From the NCBI GenBank assembly GCA_021772165.1, contig JAJFMM010000050.1, forward strand, positions 1-9,602: a stretch of DNA of 9,602 bases, in the 5' to 3' direction. Numbering within the stretch: position 1 is the first letter of the stretch; each line of letters opens with the position of its first letter. Under the pieces are notes generated by a model. It saw only the letters and a program-made list of their open reading frames with translations, did not search any database and was not told where the DNA came from. Positions 1 to 7,760 of the stretch are shown piece after piece. The position numbers were made by a program, and so were the translations under genes. The stretch is from Chlamydiota bacterium. Lineage in GTDB: Bacteria; Chlamydiota; Chlamydiia; Chlamydiales; SM23-39.

Positions 1-924
1 CGAGAAGATCTACTTTCCGCCCCTCAGTATGCTGAGGTTCTCTCTTTTGGCTATTCGACCTTAGCAGAACTGGGCCTCTTAGAAGAAAACAGACATTACC
101 TTCTTCAACACCCCAGATGGGCCACAGATCTCGCTGACGGCTTTAAAGTTTTACATGAAGCTGGGCGCTTGGAACCGTTACTCATCAATCACTTACTCCA
201 AAATCCGGAGAATGCTTTAGAAAGAGCTCAAAACCTCCTAATAGGAGTCCCTGATGCCAGGGAAGATGTTCACGAACACGATCAAAAAGCAAAAACCGCC
301 ATTTTAGAACTCAGAAATTCTCAAGGAGCCCTTTCTCCGGCAGTTATCGACGAAGCAGTCGGAGCCTTTAAAGGATATATCTTCCAACAGACAGATGAAA
401 AGAGCCGAACGTCTGCCCTGTATCTCTTGGAAGGAGCTCCCAGGACACATGAGGATGGCTTTCCTCCTTTGTTAGGAGAACAAGAAGAGTGGAGCCTTGC
501 AGGTACAAATCTACGAGGAGAAGAGCTCATAGCTCGACTTTGGCTCTATCTACACAGCCTGTCAGATCCACAAGACACAGAACATGCAAAACAATCGATG
601 CTCTCTTGCTTTATCGATTCGATAGATAACCTCAATCTTAGAGTCTGTAACCAGGGGAAAAGCATCAATTTAATCAGGGGTGCTCTCCAAGGCTATCTTC
701 CCGGATTTTCCATTGATCAAGGAGAGGTGGCAAAGCCCATCCCCCCTAATCAAGCGCTGGGACTGTTTTTCCTCGTCGAGGGGCGACAGGAAATCGGAAC
801 GATCGACGCTCTTATGGTAGAAGCAGAGCAGTGGTTAGCCCAAAATCCCTTGGTGCTCGATCAAGTCGGGTTTATCCAATCATTAAGAGAATATGGGGGC
901 CTTCAAGGGCTTCCTGAGACGTAA
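1..924 (+). CDS. Hypothetical helical-repeat protein, C-terminal part (5' truncated)
   Basis: The frame is open from the first base and ends at TAA 922-924, giving 307 visible residues; the true start lies left of the window. An internal TTG at 169 could be read as a start but has no special support. The first ~60 visible residues read as two degenerate ~30-residue repeats: LAELGLLEENRHYLLQHP followed by LHEAGRLEPLLINHLLQNP, each a short helix, a G-hydrophobic turn, then LLQ(H/N)P. This resembles helical repeats I recall from Legionella and Parachlamydia-like proteins, unchecked. A charged linker follows, then a region with RVCNQGK and ALQGYLPG, and a C-terminal helix-rich end (EAEQWLAQNP). 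I see no transmembrane segment or catalytic motif in the visible part. A soluble, possibly secreted interaction protein is the best guess. Function is unknown; that it is coding is well supported by length and protein-like composition. Confidence 0.8.
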   Translation, partial: REDLLSAPQYAEVLSFGYSTLAELGLLEENRHYLLQHPRWATDLADGFKVLHEAGRLEPLLINHLLQNPENALERAQNLLIGVPDAREDVHEHDQKAKTAILELRNSQGALSPAVIDEAVGAFKGYIFQQTDEKSRTSALYLLEGAPRTHEDGFPPLLGEQEEWSLAGTNLRGEELIARLWLYLHSLSDPQDTEHAKQSMLSCFIDSIDNLNLRVCNQGKSINLIRGALQGYLPGFSIDQGEVAKPIPPNQALGLFFLVEGRQEIGTIDALMVEAEQWLAQNPLVLDQVGFIQSLREYGGLQGLPET

Positions 925-988
925 GTCAAACACCACTAGCGACTTAACTTGACGCACACACTAAATTAACTATTTTTTAACATTAATT

Positions 989-997
989 TGCTATAAT
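989..997 (+). promoter_or_regulatory. Extended -10 promoter of the kinase-like gene
   Basis: TGCTATAAT combines a perfect TATAAT hexamer (992-997) with the TGn extension (989-991). It lies 30 nt upstream of the ATG at 1028, so transcription would begin near 1004. There is no good -35 hexamer at 16-18 nt spacing, as is common when the extended -10 is strong. The surrounding 103-nt gap is AT-rich, unlike the flanking genes. The ribosome binding site AAGGA (1018-1022) sits 5 nt before the ATG. A TTGACG at 949-954 is too far upstream to pair with this -10. Confidence 0.6.
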
Positions 998-1027
998 TCT
1001 AGTAAACAAAAGAAAAAAAGGAATATC

Positions 1028-2104
1028 ATGCCTAAAACTCCAAATATTCTTTCTAGTCCGAAAAGTTCCTATAGTTCAGAAGGCTCCCCGGTAAAACGCT
1101 CGCGCACGGAAAACAAAACGGAAGAAGCGGCTTCCAATGTAGCCATCGGCAATACTACAGCTCACTCCCCTGAAAAAAAACCTAGAGTCCGCAAAATAGC
1201 TGACCTTCCTAAACCTGCCTCTGCCTCGGTGATCGCTCAGTCACTTTTGGGCCCTCAGAAGGGCGATTCGCTGTTTCAAGCACCTAAAATGGGTGGAGGG
1301 GCATCCTCTTTTCTTTCTAGAGGAAAATTCAGAGCTCCTTCAAGAACTCCCTTTAAAGCTACCTACTGTTCTCATCTTAATGCAGACGGAGAGCTAAAGG
1401 GATCTGCTCACTACGCGTCTCAAGAAGATTTGGAAGGGAAGATCCCGTTTTATAAAAACGCTGTTGCTGTGCAACAAAACAGCGAGTTGAACTATCAAGG
1501 GCGCACTGTAAAGATCGATATTCAGGAACAGATGATGAATGGACAGTTCAAAGTCATTGCTAAAATTGCTCCTGAAGAACTACCCCTTATTTCCGGCATC
1601 CCGAACGATCAACTTCTGGTAACCACTTTCCGCGACCATTGCATTATGGTGACCAATCTATTCGGAGACAAACTTCAGAACAACGCTCACCTCAACGTAC
1701 TCAGAGAACACGATCAGCTTAAGAGCGCAGGCATCCCTGTTGCCGAGATCTACAATAAGGAAGAAGTAGCCCAGGGCTGCGGTTTTTTCCTCGTTGAATA
1801 CGTACCTCATCCTTTCGAACTTTTCTGGGAAAAAGGCACAAAGATCAGCGACATGACGGCTACGCAATTAGGGCAGCTTGATATGATCAAAGGGGTCTTT
1901 CAGCAGACCTACAGCAACCAGATCATTGCAGATCTACAGCCGAATAATTTTCGTGTAAAAGAAGACGGAACGCCAGTTCTGGTCGATTTCAGAGAAAATG
2001 CGATCGATGAAGATGAGCTAGATCTCACATTCAGGAATATGCTGCTCTCCTTTGCATGCGAAAAAAATGATGAGATCTACAACTATCTAAACCCTACTGA
2101 ATAG
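1028..2104 (+). CDS. Divergent protein-kinase-like protein with disordered basic N-terminus, putative effector
   Basis: A 358-residue protein starting at ATG 1028 behind a well-spaced AAGGA. Residues 1-110 are rich in Ser, Pro, Lys and Arg and look disordered. They contain two basic clusters (PVKRSR 21-26; EKKPRVRK 49-56) and three S/T-P-x-K sites (S20, S47, T107). From about residue 160 the order of motifs fits a kinase-like fold: VIAKI (K179, possible ATP lysine), REHDQLKSAGIPV (E227 as a possible helix-C glutamate, then the GIPV typical of small-molecule and lipid-kinase-like folds), LVEYVP (255-260, hinge-like), ADLQPNNF (D302 and N307, catalytic-loop-like, with Ala for the usual His), and VLVDFRE (D320, DFG-like). 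The glycine-rich loop is not evident, so activity is uncertain. No signal peptide is visible; a type III secretion substrate is possible but inferred. The 3' end overlaps acnA antisense by 18 nt. The kinase assignment is from motif reading only. Confidence 0.75.
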   Translation: MPKTPNILSSPKSSYSSEGSPVKRSRTENKTEEAASNVAIGNTTAHSPEKKPRVRKIADLPKPASASVIAQSLLGPQKGDSLFQAPKMGGGASSFLSRGKFRAPSRTPFKATYCSHLNADGELKGSAHYASQEDLEGKIPFYKNAVAVQQNSELNYQGRTVKIDIQEQMMNGQFKVIAKIAPEELPLISGIPNDQLLVTTFRDHCIMVTNLFGDKLQNNAHLNVLREHDQLKSAGIPVAEIYNKEEVAQGCGFFLVEYVPHPFELFWEKGTKISDMTATQLGQLDMIKGVFQQTYSNQIIADLQPNNFRVKEDGTPVLVDFRENAIDEDELDLTFRNMLLSFACEKNDEIYNYLNPTE

Positions 2105-4885
2105 AATCTGCCTTAAAACAAAAGGCAAGATTCCTCCATGTAGATAGTACTCTACTTCGATCGGTGTAAAGATGGAGACCGTAAGAGGCACTCTCCCCTT
2201 GCCCTCGATCTCTAATTCCACCTTCTGATGCGGCTCGATTTTCTGATCGAGCCCATGCAGAGAAAACGTCTCCTCTCCGGTAATTCCACAGCTCTCCCAG
2301 CTCTGCCCCTCTTCGAAGGTCAGAGGAAGCACTCCCATGCCGAGCAGATTGCTGCGATGAATGCGCTCAAAACTTTGCGCTACGACAGCGAGCACGCCTA
2401 AAAGCTGCGTACCCTTGGCGGCCCAGTCGCGCGAGCTCCCCATCCCATAGTCTTTACCCGTGAACAAAATCAGAGGCGTCTTATTTTCAGCATATTTTAC
2501 GCTCGCATCATAGATCGGCATGACAGTCCCCTCCGGCAAGAGCTTGGTAAAACCGCCCTCCTTGCCAGCGGCGAGCTTGTTGCGGATACGCACATTGCCA
2601 AAAGTGCCACGCACCATCACCTCATGATTGCCCCGTCTACTTCCATAGCTGTTGAAATCCTCCTCTTCAATCCCCTGCTCCAATAGATACTTACCGGCAG
2701 GCACAGCTGCCTTAAAAGCGCCCGCAGGCGAAATATGATCGGTTGTAACTGAATCGCCCAAAAGCGCTAAAGGACGCATACCGGAAAAAGAGGGACGCTT
2801 GGGCAGCTCTTTAGAAAAGCCCTCGAAATAAGGAGGTTTGCGGATATAGGTACTTGGAGCTTCCCACTTATATTGCGCGCTCTTTTTGATATCGATTTTG
2901 TCCCAGACAGGATTGTCCGTCATGATATGCGCATAGCGCTGCTGAAACATCGACGGCTCGAGACCTTGATGGACAGCCTCTTCGATCTCCTTCGACGAGG
3001 GCCAAAGCTCCTTCAAAAATACGGGCTTGCCCGAAGAATCAGTCCCCAAAGGCTCTTTATTCAGATCGAGATCGATACGACCGGCCAGAGCATAAGCGAC
3101 CACGAGAGGCGGAGACATCAGGAAGTTGGCCTTGACCGAGCCGTGCACCCTCGCCTCGAAATTGCGATTACCGCTCAAGACGCTTGCCGTGATGAGATCG
3201 TGCTCTTTGATTGCATCTTCGATCTTAGCATCGAGAGGACCGCTATTGCCGATACAGGTCGTGCAGCCGTAAGCGACCAGCTGAAAGCCCAACTGATCGA
3301 GATATTTTTGCAATCCAGTGCGATCTAGATAATCGGTCACCACGCGAGAGCCCGGCGCCAGACTGGTTTTGATGAAGTGAGGAATCTTCAGTCCCCTCTC
3401 CACAGCCTTCTTGGCAAGGAGACCCGCACCGAGCATGACACTGGGATTGCTGGTATTGGTGCAGCTGGTGATCGCAGCGATGACGATTGTGCCATGAGAG
3501 AGTTTAGCATCGAGCTCTTTGCCATCCTCATCTTCAGAGTTCGTAAACGGGCGATTGGAGATCATCTCATGCTCACTCCAGCCTCCTATAGATTCAACAG
3601 CCTCTTCCGTACCGCCTGAATCTTCAGACAGCTCCCCTTCCGAGTGGAAGGAAGCCCCCCTCTTCAGCTCATCGGCGCTCTTACCATAACCGCCCTTGTC
3701 GACCGGCCCAGAGAGCAGCTCCAGGAATTTCTCCTTCACCTGGCTCAGCAAGATACGATCTTGCGGACGTTTGGGACCCGCCACACAGGGTTCAATGGAA
3801 GAGAGATCTAGCTCCAGCACTTTGGTATAATCCGCTTCACCCTCGCGAGGAATCCCAAAGAGCCCCTGCGCTCTCAAGTAAGATTCGATGAGAGAGATCT
3901 GCTCTTCGCTTCTACCTGTCAAACGCAGATAGTCGAGAGACTTCTCATCGACAGGGAAATAGCCGATCGTTGCGCCATATTCGGGAGCCATATTACCGAT
4001 CGTCGCGCGATCAGCGACCGCTAGACTCGCGGCCCCCTCTCCGAAAAACTCGACGAACTTACCCACGACCTTTTCTGTGCGCAGCATCTCGGTAATCGTG
4101 AGCGTCAAATCGGTGGCCGTCACACCCTCATTCAACTTACCCTTGAGCAAGACACCGATCACCTCAGGCGTCTGAATGGAGACAGGTTGACCGAGCATTG
4201 CAGCTTCCGCCTCGATACCACCGACACCCCAACCGACCACGCCCAAACCGTTGATCATCGTCGTATGAGAATCGGTACCCACCAAAGTATCTGGATAGAG
4301 CAGTTCACCTTGCTCCACCACAACCGTTGCGATTCTTTCCAGATTGACCTGATGCACAATCCCGATGCCTGGGGGTACGACCTTAAACGTCTCGAACGCC
4401 TCTTGTCCCCACTTCAGAAACTCATAGCGCTCCTGATTGCGCTTGAACTCCACCTCGAGATTGTATTGGAAGGAATCTTTCGTACCGAAGCGATCGACCT
4501 GCACAGAGTGATCGATCACCAGATCGACCGGCACCTTAGGCTCAATGACCTTTGGATCGCCCCCCTGTTCGGCGACAGCATCGCGCATGGCAGCCAGATC
4601 GACCAGAAGAGGCACACCGGTAAAGTCCTGCAGAATGACTCTTGCGACGCAGAAAGGCACATCACCCGGATCGGGGCTCTTTGCATTCCAATTGGCTAAG
4701 CGCTCGACATCATTTTCATGCACCTTTTTGCCATCGCAGTTGCGCAAGAGCGATTCGAGCATGACACGAATCGACACAGGCAGCCTGCCCACACCGGAGA
4801 ACTTTTCAGCTAAAGCTGGAAGGGAATAGAAGGAATGTTTACCGAAGGATTGCAATGTAGCGAAGGGATCTGGAAAAGAAGGCAT
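2087..4885 (-). CDS. acnA: Aconitate hydratase A
   Basis: A 932-residue aconitase of the AcnA/IRP1 family, which interconverts citrate and isocitrate via cis-aconitate in the cytoplasmic TCA cycle. The three 4Fe-4S cysteine ligands are present: C475 in SCTNTSNPSVM, and C541 and C544 in GCTTCIGN. Other family motifs are DHSVQVD (125-131), GTDSHTTMINGLG (203-215), GDSVTTDHISPAG (710-722, start of the swivel domain), GSRRGNHEVM (748-757) and GMGSSRDWAAKGT (814-826). E. coli AcnA is about 890 residues; much of the extra length is an acidic, Gly/Ser-rich insertion at about 411-458 just before the first cluster cysteine. Four residues (FSRV) follow the usual LRQIL-type end and overlap the converging gene. 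The start is ATG 4885 because the next in-frame upstream ATG is followed at once by TGA. It lies 47 nt downstream of the ybjT-like gene, so co-transcription is likely. Confidence 0.97.
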   Translation of the reverse strand: MPSFPDPFATLQSFGKHSFYSLPALAEKFSGVGRLPVSIRVMLESLLRNCDGKKVHENDVERLANWNAKSPDPGDVPFCVARVILQDFTGVPLLVDLAAMRDAVAEQGGDPKVIEPKVPVDLVIDHSVQVDRFGTKDSFQYNLEVEFKRNQERYEFLKWGQEAFETFKVVPPGIGIVHQVNLERIATVVVEQGELLYPDTLVGTDSHTTMINGLGVVGWGVGGIEAEAAMLGQPVSIQTPEVIGVLLKGKLNEGVTATDLTLTITEMLRTEKVVGKFVEFFGEGAASLAVADRATIGNMAPEYGATIGYFPVDEKSLDYLRLTGRSEEQISLIESYLRAQGLFGIPREGEADYTKVLELDLSSIEPCVAGPKRPQDRILLSQVKEKFLELLSGPVDKGGYGKSADELKRGASFHSEGELSEDSGGTEEAVESIGGWSEHEMISNRPFTNSEDEDGKELDAKLSHGTIVIAAITSCTNTSNPSVMLGAGLLAKKAVERGLKIPHFIKTSLAPGSRVVTDYLDRTGLQKYLDQLGFQLVAYGCTTCIGNSGPLDAKIEDAIKEHDLITASVLSGNRNFEARVHGSVKANFLMSPPLVVAYALAGRIDLDLNKEPLGTDSSGKPVFLKELWPSSKEIEEAVHQGLEPSMFQQRYAHIMTDNPVWDKIDIKKSAQYKWEAPSTYIRKPPYFEGFSKELPKRPSFSGMRPLALLGDSVTTDHISPAGAFKAAVPAGKYLLEQGIEEEDFNSYGSRRGNHEVMVRGTFGNVRIRNKLAAGKEGGFTKLLPEGTVMPIYDASVKYAENKTPLILFTGKDYGMGSSRDWAAKGTQLLGVLAVVAQSFERIHRSNLLGMGVLPLTFEEGQSWESCGITGEETFSLHGLDQKIEPHQKVELEIEGKGRVPLTVSIFTPIEVEYYLHGGILPFVLRQILFSRV
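2104..2133. terminator. Hairpin in convergent gene ends, possible terminator without T-tract
   Basis: GAATCT plus GCCTT (2104-2114) pairs with AAGGC plus AGATTC (2122-2133), an 11-bp stem with one bulged A at 2127 and a 7-nt loop. It begins at the last base of the + strand stop codon and lies inside the last acnA codons. There is no T-run on either side, so intrinsic termination would be weak. It may instead mark or protect the 3' ends of the two convergent transcripts. Confidence 0.35.
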
Positions 4886-4891
4886 TGTTAC

Positions 4892-4907
4892 TCACATTTT
4901 TTCCTTT
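4892..4907 (-). promoter_or_regulatory. Shine-Dalgarno plus start-stop (ATG-TGA) element ahead of acnA
   Basis: On the minus strand AAAGGA (4907-4902) is 4 nt before an ATG (4897-4895) that is followed directly by TGA (4894-4892). The acnA start ATG (4885) is in the same frame, 12 nt downstream. The strong ribosome site is therefore placed for the aborted start and is 16 nt from the real one; only a weak GTGAG stands 5 nt before the acnA ATG. It could act as a minimal upstream ORF, or ribosomes may simply tolerate the long spacing. Confidence 0.4.
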
Positions 4908-4932
4908 CCGGTATAGCAGATACGTCAATTTT

Positions 4933-6375
4933 TCATGTTCCGGAAGATTTAGCTTCTTTCACGATCTGCTTAGCAAGACCTCGAAAAATAAAAAAATGAA
5001 AGGGATACAAAATATACCAGTAGAGCCGACCTGAAAGACCCTTGGGACGAAAAGTCGCTGATTGAATCAGAGTTTTCTCTTCGATTTCATACTCTAACCA
5101 CGCCTCTCCGGGAATCTTCATCTCCGCATAGAGCAAAAGACGTCGATTTGTCTCATCTGCGACCAAAACTCTCCAGAAATCTAGAGCATCCCCCGCTTTA
5201 AGGCGTGTGGGATGAGTGCGTCCACGACGCAGTCCCACACCTTGAAAAAGCTTATCGATCCATCCTCTGACTCTCCAAGACCAATTCATGTAGAGCCAGC
5301 CTTTGTTTCCACCTAGAGACCAAACCACTTGTTTGACAACCTCCGGAGAAATAGAAAAAGGGACTTGCTGTCTATCTCTCAATACTCCCTGATCTGGTAC
5401 CTTAAGATAACGAGAGAGATCGGGATCGAGACGTGTGGCATCCATGGAGTCTTTCCAGCTGGAAGGCACATTGTCTTCCTCAAGCCTTTGAAAAGCTCTT
5501 TTTACAGCACTTTTAAAATCCAAAAGCTCCCTTGGAAAGAGTTTCTGAATGCGAGTCTCCTTACAATAGGCATTGTTTTTCAAACTCTCGATGAGAGATC
5601 TGGCAAGAGAAAGGTTTGCCGCAGTAATAAAATAGAGCCAATAAGAGGAGAGCTTTGGGCTCAATACCGGAACAGGGAGAATCCATCTTTTTAATCCCCT
5701 AATTTCTGCAAAAGAAAGGAGCATCTCTTTATAGCTAAGGACATCTGGGCCACCAATCTCAAAACGTTCTCCGATGCAATCGGGATGGCCCAATACCTCG
5801 ACCAGATACTGCAACACATCAGCAATAGCAATCGGTTGTATCAGGTTCTTTGTCCATCGAGGAGCGATCATGATCGGCAGCTTTTCGACAAGATCGCGCA
5901 TGATCTCAAAAGAAGCGCTACCTGAGCCAATGATAATCCCCGCCATCAGCGTCGTCACGGGCACTGAGCCCTTTCGGAGGATATCTTCCACATTCTTTCT
6001 GGAAGAGAGATGGTGAGATAGAGATTCATCGTTGACAAGCCCACTCAAATAAATAATCTGCTTGGTTTCTGTTTGAGCTAGTCTCTCTCGAAAATTTTCT
6101 GCTGATTGAGCTTCCATCTCAGCAAATTTTTCCGAAGAGTAGCTCATCGAGTGCACGAGGTAATAGGCAGCGTCGATCTCCTTAGGAATAGCTTGTAGAG
6201 ACTCTGGAGAGAGCAGATCGGCTTCGATCACTTCGACTTGATTGACGTGCTTTTGAGGGATCTCTAGTCTACTTTTACTGCGAACAAGGGCCGTAACATG
6301 ATGCCCAGCATCTAATAAACGTAAAAATAGCCTTGTGCCAATATATCCATTTGCACCTGTAAGCAAAATTTTCAT
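4933..6375 (-). CDS. ybjT: SDR-family NAD(P)-binding protein with C-terminal DUF2867 domain (YbjT-like)
   Basis: A 480-residue protein, close to E. coli YbjT (476). The N-terminal Rossmann domain opens with TGANGYIG (6-13) and carries the atypical-SDR pattern YYLVHSM (71-77), IYLSGL (108-113) and AGIIIGSGSASFEIMRDLV (145-163). The C-terminal half is DUF2867: LGGNKGWLYMNW (354-365), RVRGWIDKL (368-376), GDALDFWRVL (395-404) and the ending PFHFFIFRGLAKQI (458-471), which I recall as nearly the YbjT ending. The classic YxxxK pair of oxidoreductase SDRs is not evident, so a redox reaction should not be assumed; substrate and role are unknown. The start is ATG 6375, which places the dinucleotide motif near the N-terminus. 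The frame stays open to 6450, but those 25 residues lie inside aroDE and are unlike the family. ATG overlaps the aroDE stop as ATGA and lacks a clear ribosome site, so translational coupling is likely. Confidence 0.92.
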   Translation of the reverse strand: MKILLTGANGYIGTRLFLRLLDAGHHVTALVRSKSRLEIPQKHVNQVEVIEADLLSPESLQAIPKEIDAAYYLVHSMSYSSEKFAEMEAQSAENFRERLAQTETKQIIYLSGLVNDESLSHHLSSRKNVEDILRKGSVPVTTLMAGIIIGSGSASFEIMRDLVEKLPIMIAPRWTKNLIQPIAIADVLQYLVEVLGHPDCIGERFEIGGPDVLSYKEMLLSFAEIRGLKRWILPVPVLSPKLSSYWLYFITAANLSLARSLIESLKNNAYCKETRIQKLFPRELLDFKSAVKRAFQRLEEDNVPSSWKDSMDATRLDPDLSRYLKVPDQGVLRDRQQVPFSISPEVVKQVVWSLGGNKGWLYMNWSWRVRGWIDKLFQGVGLRRGRTHPTRLKAGDALDFWRVLVADETNRRLLLYAEMKIPGEAWLEYEIEEKTLIQSATFRPKGLSGRLYWYILYPFHFFIFRGLAKQIVKEAKSSGT

Positions 6376-7760
6376 GACTTTTTGAACCAGATCTTCTGTT
6401 GAAGTTCTGCTTGTGCTTCGAACATCTCCATGCCGCCGATGGTCTTGCAACCTCTCTCTTTGGCGAGCTTGAGAAGAGGTGTCTCCTCTTCCCAGTAGAC
6501 GATATCCATGACAATCGCCTTGGGAGGCAGCTCTTTCGCATCGAAAATCAGATCGACGGGAATGGAGTTGATGAGCACATCAAAAGGGATCTCTCCCAGC
6601 TCTTCTAATCCGGCAGCTTCACAACCAAACTCTTTGGCCAGAGCCTCTCTTCTTTCGGGAGTGCGGTTTAAGACCACTACTTTTGCGCCTCGTGCGATCG
6701 CTTCAGAGGCGATCGCTCGTCCAGAGCCTCCTGAGCCCAAAACCACGACCTTTTTGCCCTTCACTTTCTGCTTTTTCTCCAGCACATCGAGAGCACCGGT
6801 GCCGTCTGTATTGAATCCAAGCCAGTGCTCCTTTTCAATCATGATCGTATTGATCGAGCCGATTGCAGCAGCTGATGGATCAACAGAGGTAAGGAATCTG
6901 CCGAGTAGCTCCTTGAGCGGCATCGTGATGCTGAAGCCTGCAAAAGGTAACTGTCGGATGAGTGAGAAAAAGAGTGGCAATTCCGGCACATCAAGATCGA
7001 TCTTCACGTAGACCGTATTCTTGGGAAAGCTCTTGTTATGGAAGAGATGGCCCACACTTTGTCGAACCGGATGGCCAATCAGCGCATAGACTCGCGTTTT
7101 AGGACCTAAGGTCTTAAAACGGTAAAGCTCGATCAGATCTTCTAGGGGTACTTGTCCCATGGTGGCATCTTCTGCCTCGAGGGGAGCGTAGCAGAACTCA
7201 TTGTTAAAGAGCGGTGCGAGAATACGTGTGATTTGCCCCTCTTTGCCAAGTCCTATACAGGTGAGCTGCTTATGCTGCTGTGTAAAGAGCATGATCTTGA
7301 GAGACTCGCTGGCAGAGTAAGCCATTACGGCCAGCTTGTAATGCTCAATATGCGTCTTTTGCATCTTCTCAAAGGTCTCTTCGAGAGACGGAAACTCTCC
7401 TAAATTATGAAAAGAGCCGATGATCTTGATCTTCGGATGCTTTTTTTTGACTGTGTCAAAAAAAGCTAGCTCTGTGTCCGTCTCAATATCGCAATATTCA
7501 GGTTTGGCCTCGAGACACTTTTCAAAAAGCTCGAGACGCTTAGCCTCTTCCATCTCAGCGGCTCCACCTTGTGCAGTCTTCCGAAAGGTAAAGATGAGCG
7601 GTAGCTCTCGGGGTAGCTCAGAGAGCTGATCGAGGGCTTTAGGCTCGAGACGATCGAGACGGATCTCTACCAGATCAGCGCCTTTCGAAGAGGCTTTGGC
7701 GATCTGCTCTTTTGCCTTGGCAAGGGTGGGACCCTCTATCACGGTAATCAGTTTTGTCAT
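6372..7760 (-). CDS. aroDE: Bifunctional 3-dehydroquinate dehydratase / shikimate dehydrogenase
   Basis: A 462-residue fusion catalysing shikimate-pathway steps 3 and 4. Residues 1 to ~215 are a type I (class I aldolase) dehydroquinate dehydratase: ADLVEIRLDRLE (28-39), catalytic H118 in IIGSFHNL, and Schiff-base K142 in HYKLAVMAYSASE. Residues ~222-462 are shikimate dehydrogenase: ALIGHPVRQSVGHLFHN (226-242), catalytic K283 in GFSITMPLKELL, GSINTI (301-306), catalytic D319 in GFNTDGTG, nucleotide loop VLGSGGSGRAI (340-350), NRTPERR (365-371) suited to NADP, and GGMEMFEAQAELQ (442-454). All key residues of both halves are present. The dehydratase-first order is that of Chlamydiae and plants, and the length matches chlamydial AroDE (about 478). 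ATG 7760 fits the family N-terminus, although the nearest AAAGGA is 14 nt upstream. It appears to lead an aroDE-ybjT-acnA transcript. Confidence 0.97.
   Translation of the reverse strand: MTKLITVIEGPTLAKAKEQIAKASSKGADLVEIRLDRLEPKALDQLSELPRELPLIFTFRKTAQGGAAEMEEAKRLELFEKCLEAKPEYCDIETDTELAFFDTVKKKHPKIKIIGSFHNLGEFPSLEETFEKMQKTHIEHYKLAVMAYSASESLKIMLFTQQHKQLTCIGLGKEGQITRILAPLFNNEFCYAPLEAEDATMGQVPLEDLIELYRFKTLGPKTRVYALIGHPVRQSVGHLFHNKSFPKNTVYVKIDLDVPELPLFFSLIRQLPFAGFSITMPLKELLGRFLTSVDPSAAAIGSINTIMIEKEHWLGFNTDGTGALDVLEKKQKVKGKKVVVLGSGGSGRAIASEAIARGAKVVVLNRTPERREALAKEFGCEAAGLEELGEIPFDVLINSIPVDLIFDAKELPPKAIVMDIVYWEEETPLLKLAKERGCKTIGGMEMFEAQAELQQKIWFKKS

Noticed and set aside
921..953. Short inverted repeat TAAGTC...GACTTA after the first gene as a terminator
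   Set aside because: Six pairs, a 13-nt loop and no T-tract; too weak to call.
2873..4829. Several + strand open frames of 80 to 170 codons
   Set aside because: They are antisense shadows of acnA, which is coding throughout; their translations are Arg/His/Leu-rich and match nothing I recognise.
4909..4928. Possible acnA promoter: TGCTATACC with TTGACG nearby, minus strand
   Set aside because: TTGACG is only a few bases from the -10-like sequence, and transcription from TATACC would start within the ribosome site. Co-transcription with the upstream gene is simpler.
6376..6450. N-terminal extension of the ybjT-like frame to 6450
   Set aside because: The 25 added residues lie within the aroDE 3' coding sequence, are unlike the family, and the ATGA overlap start puts the Rossmann motif at residue 6 as expected.
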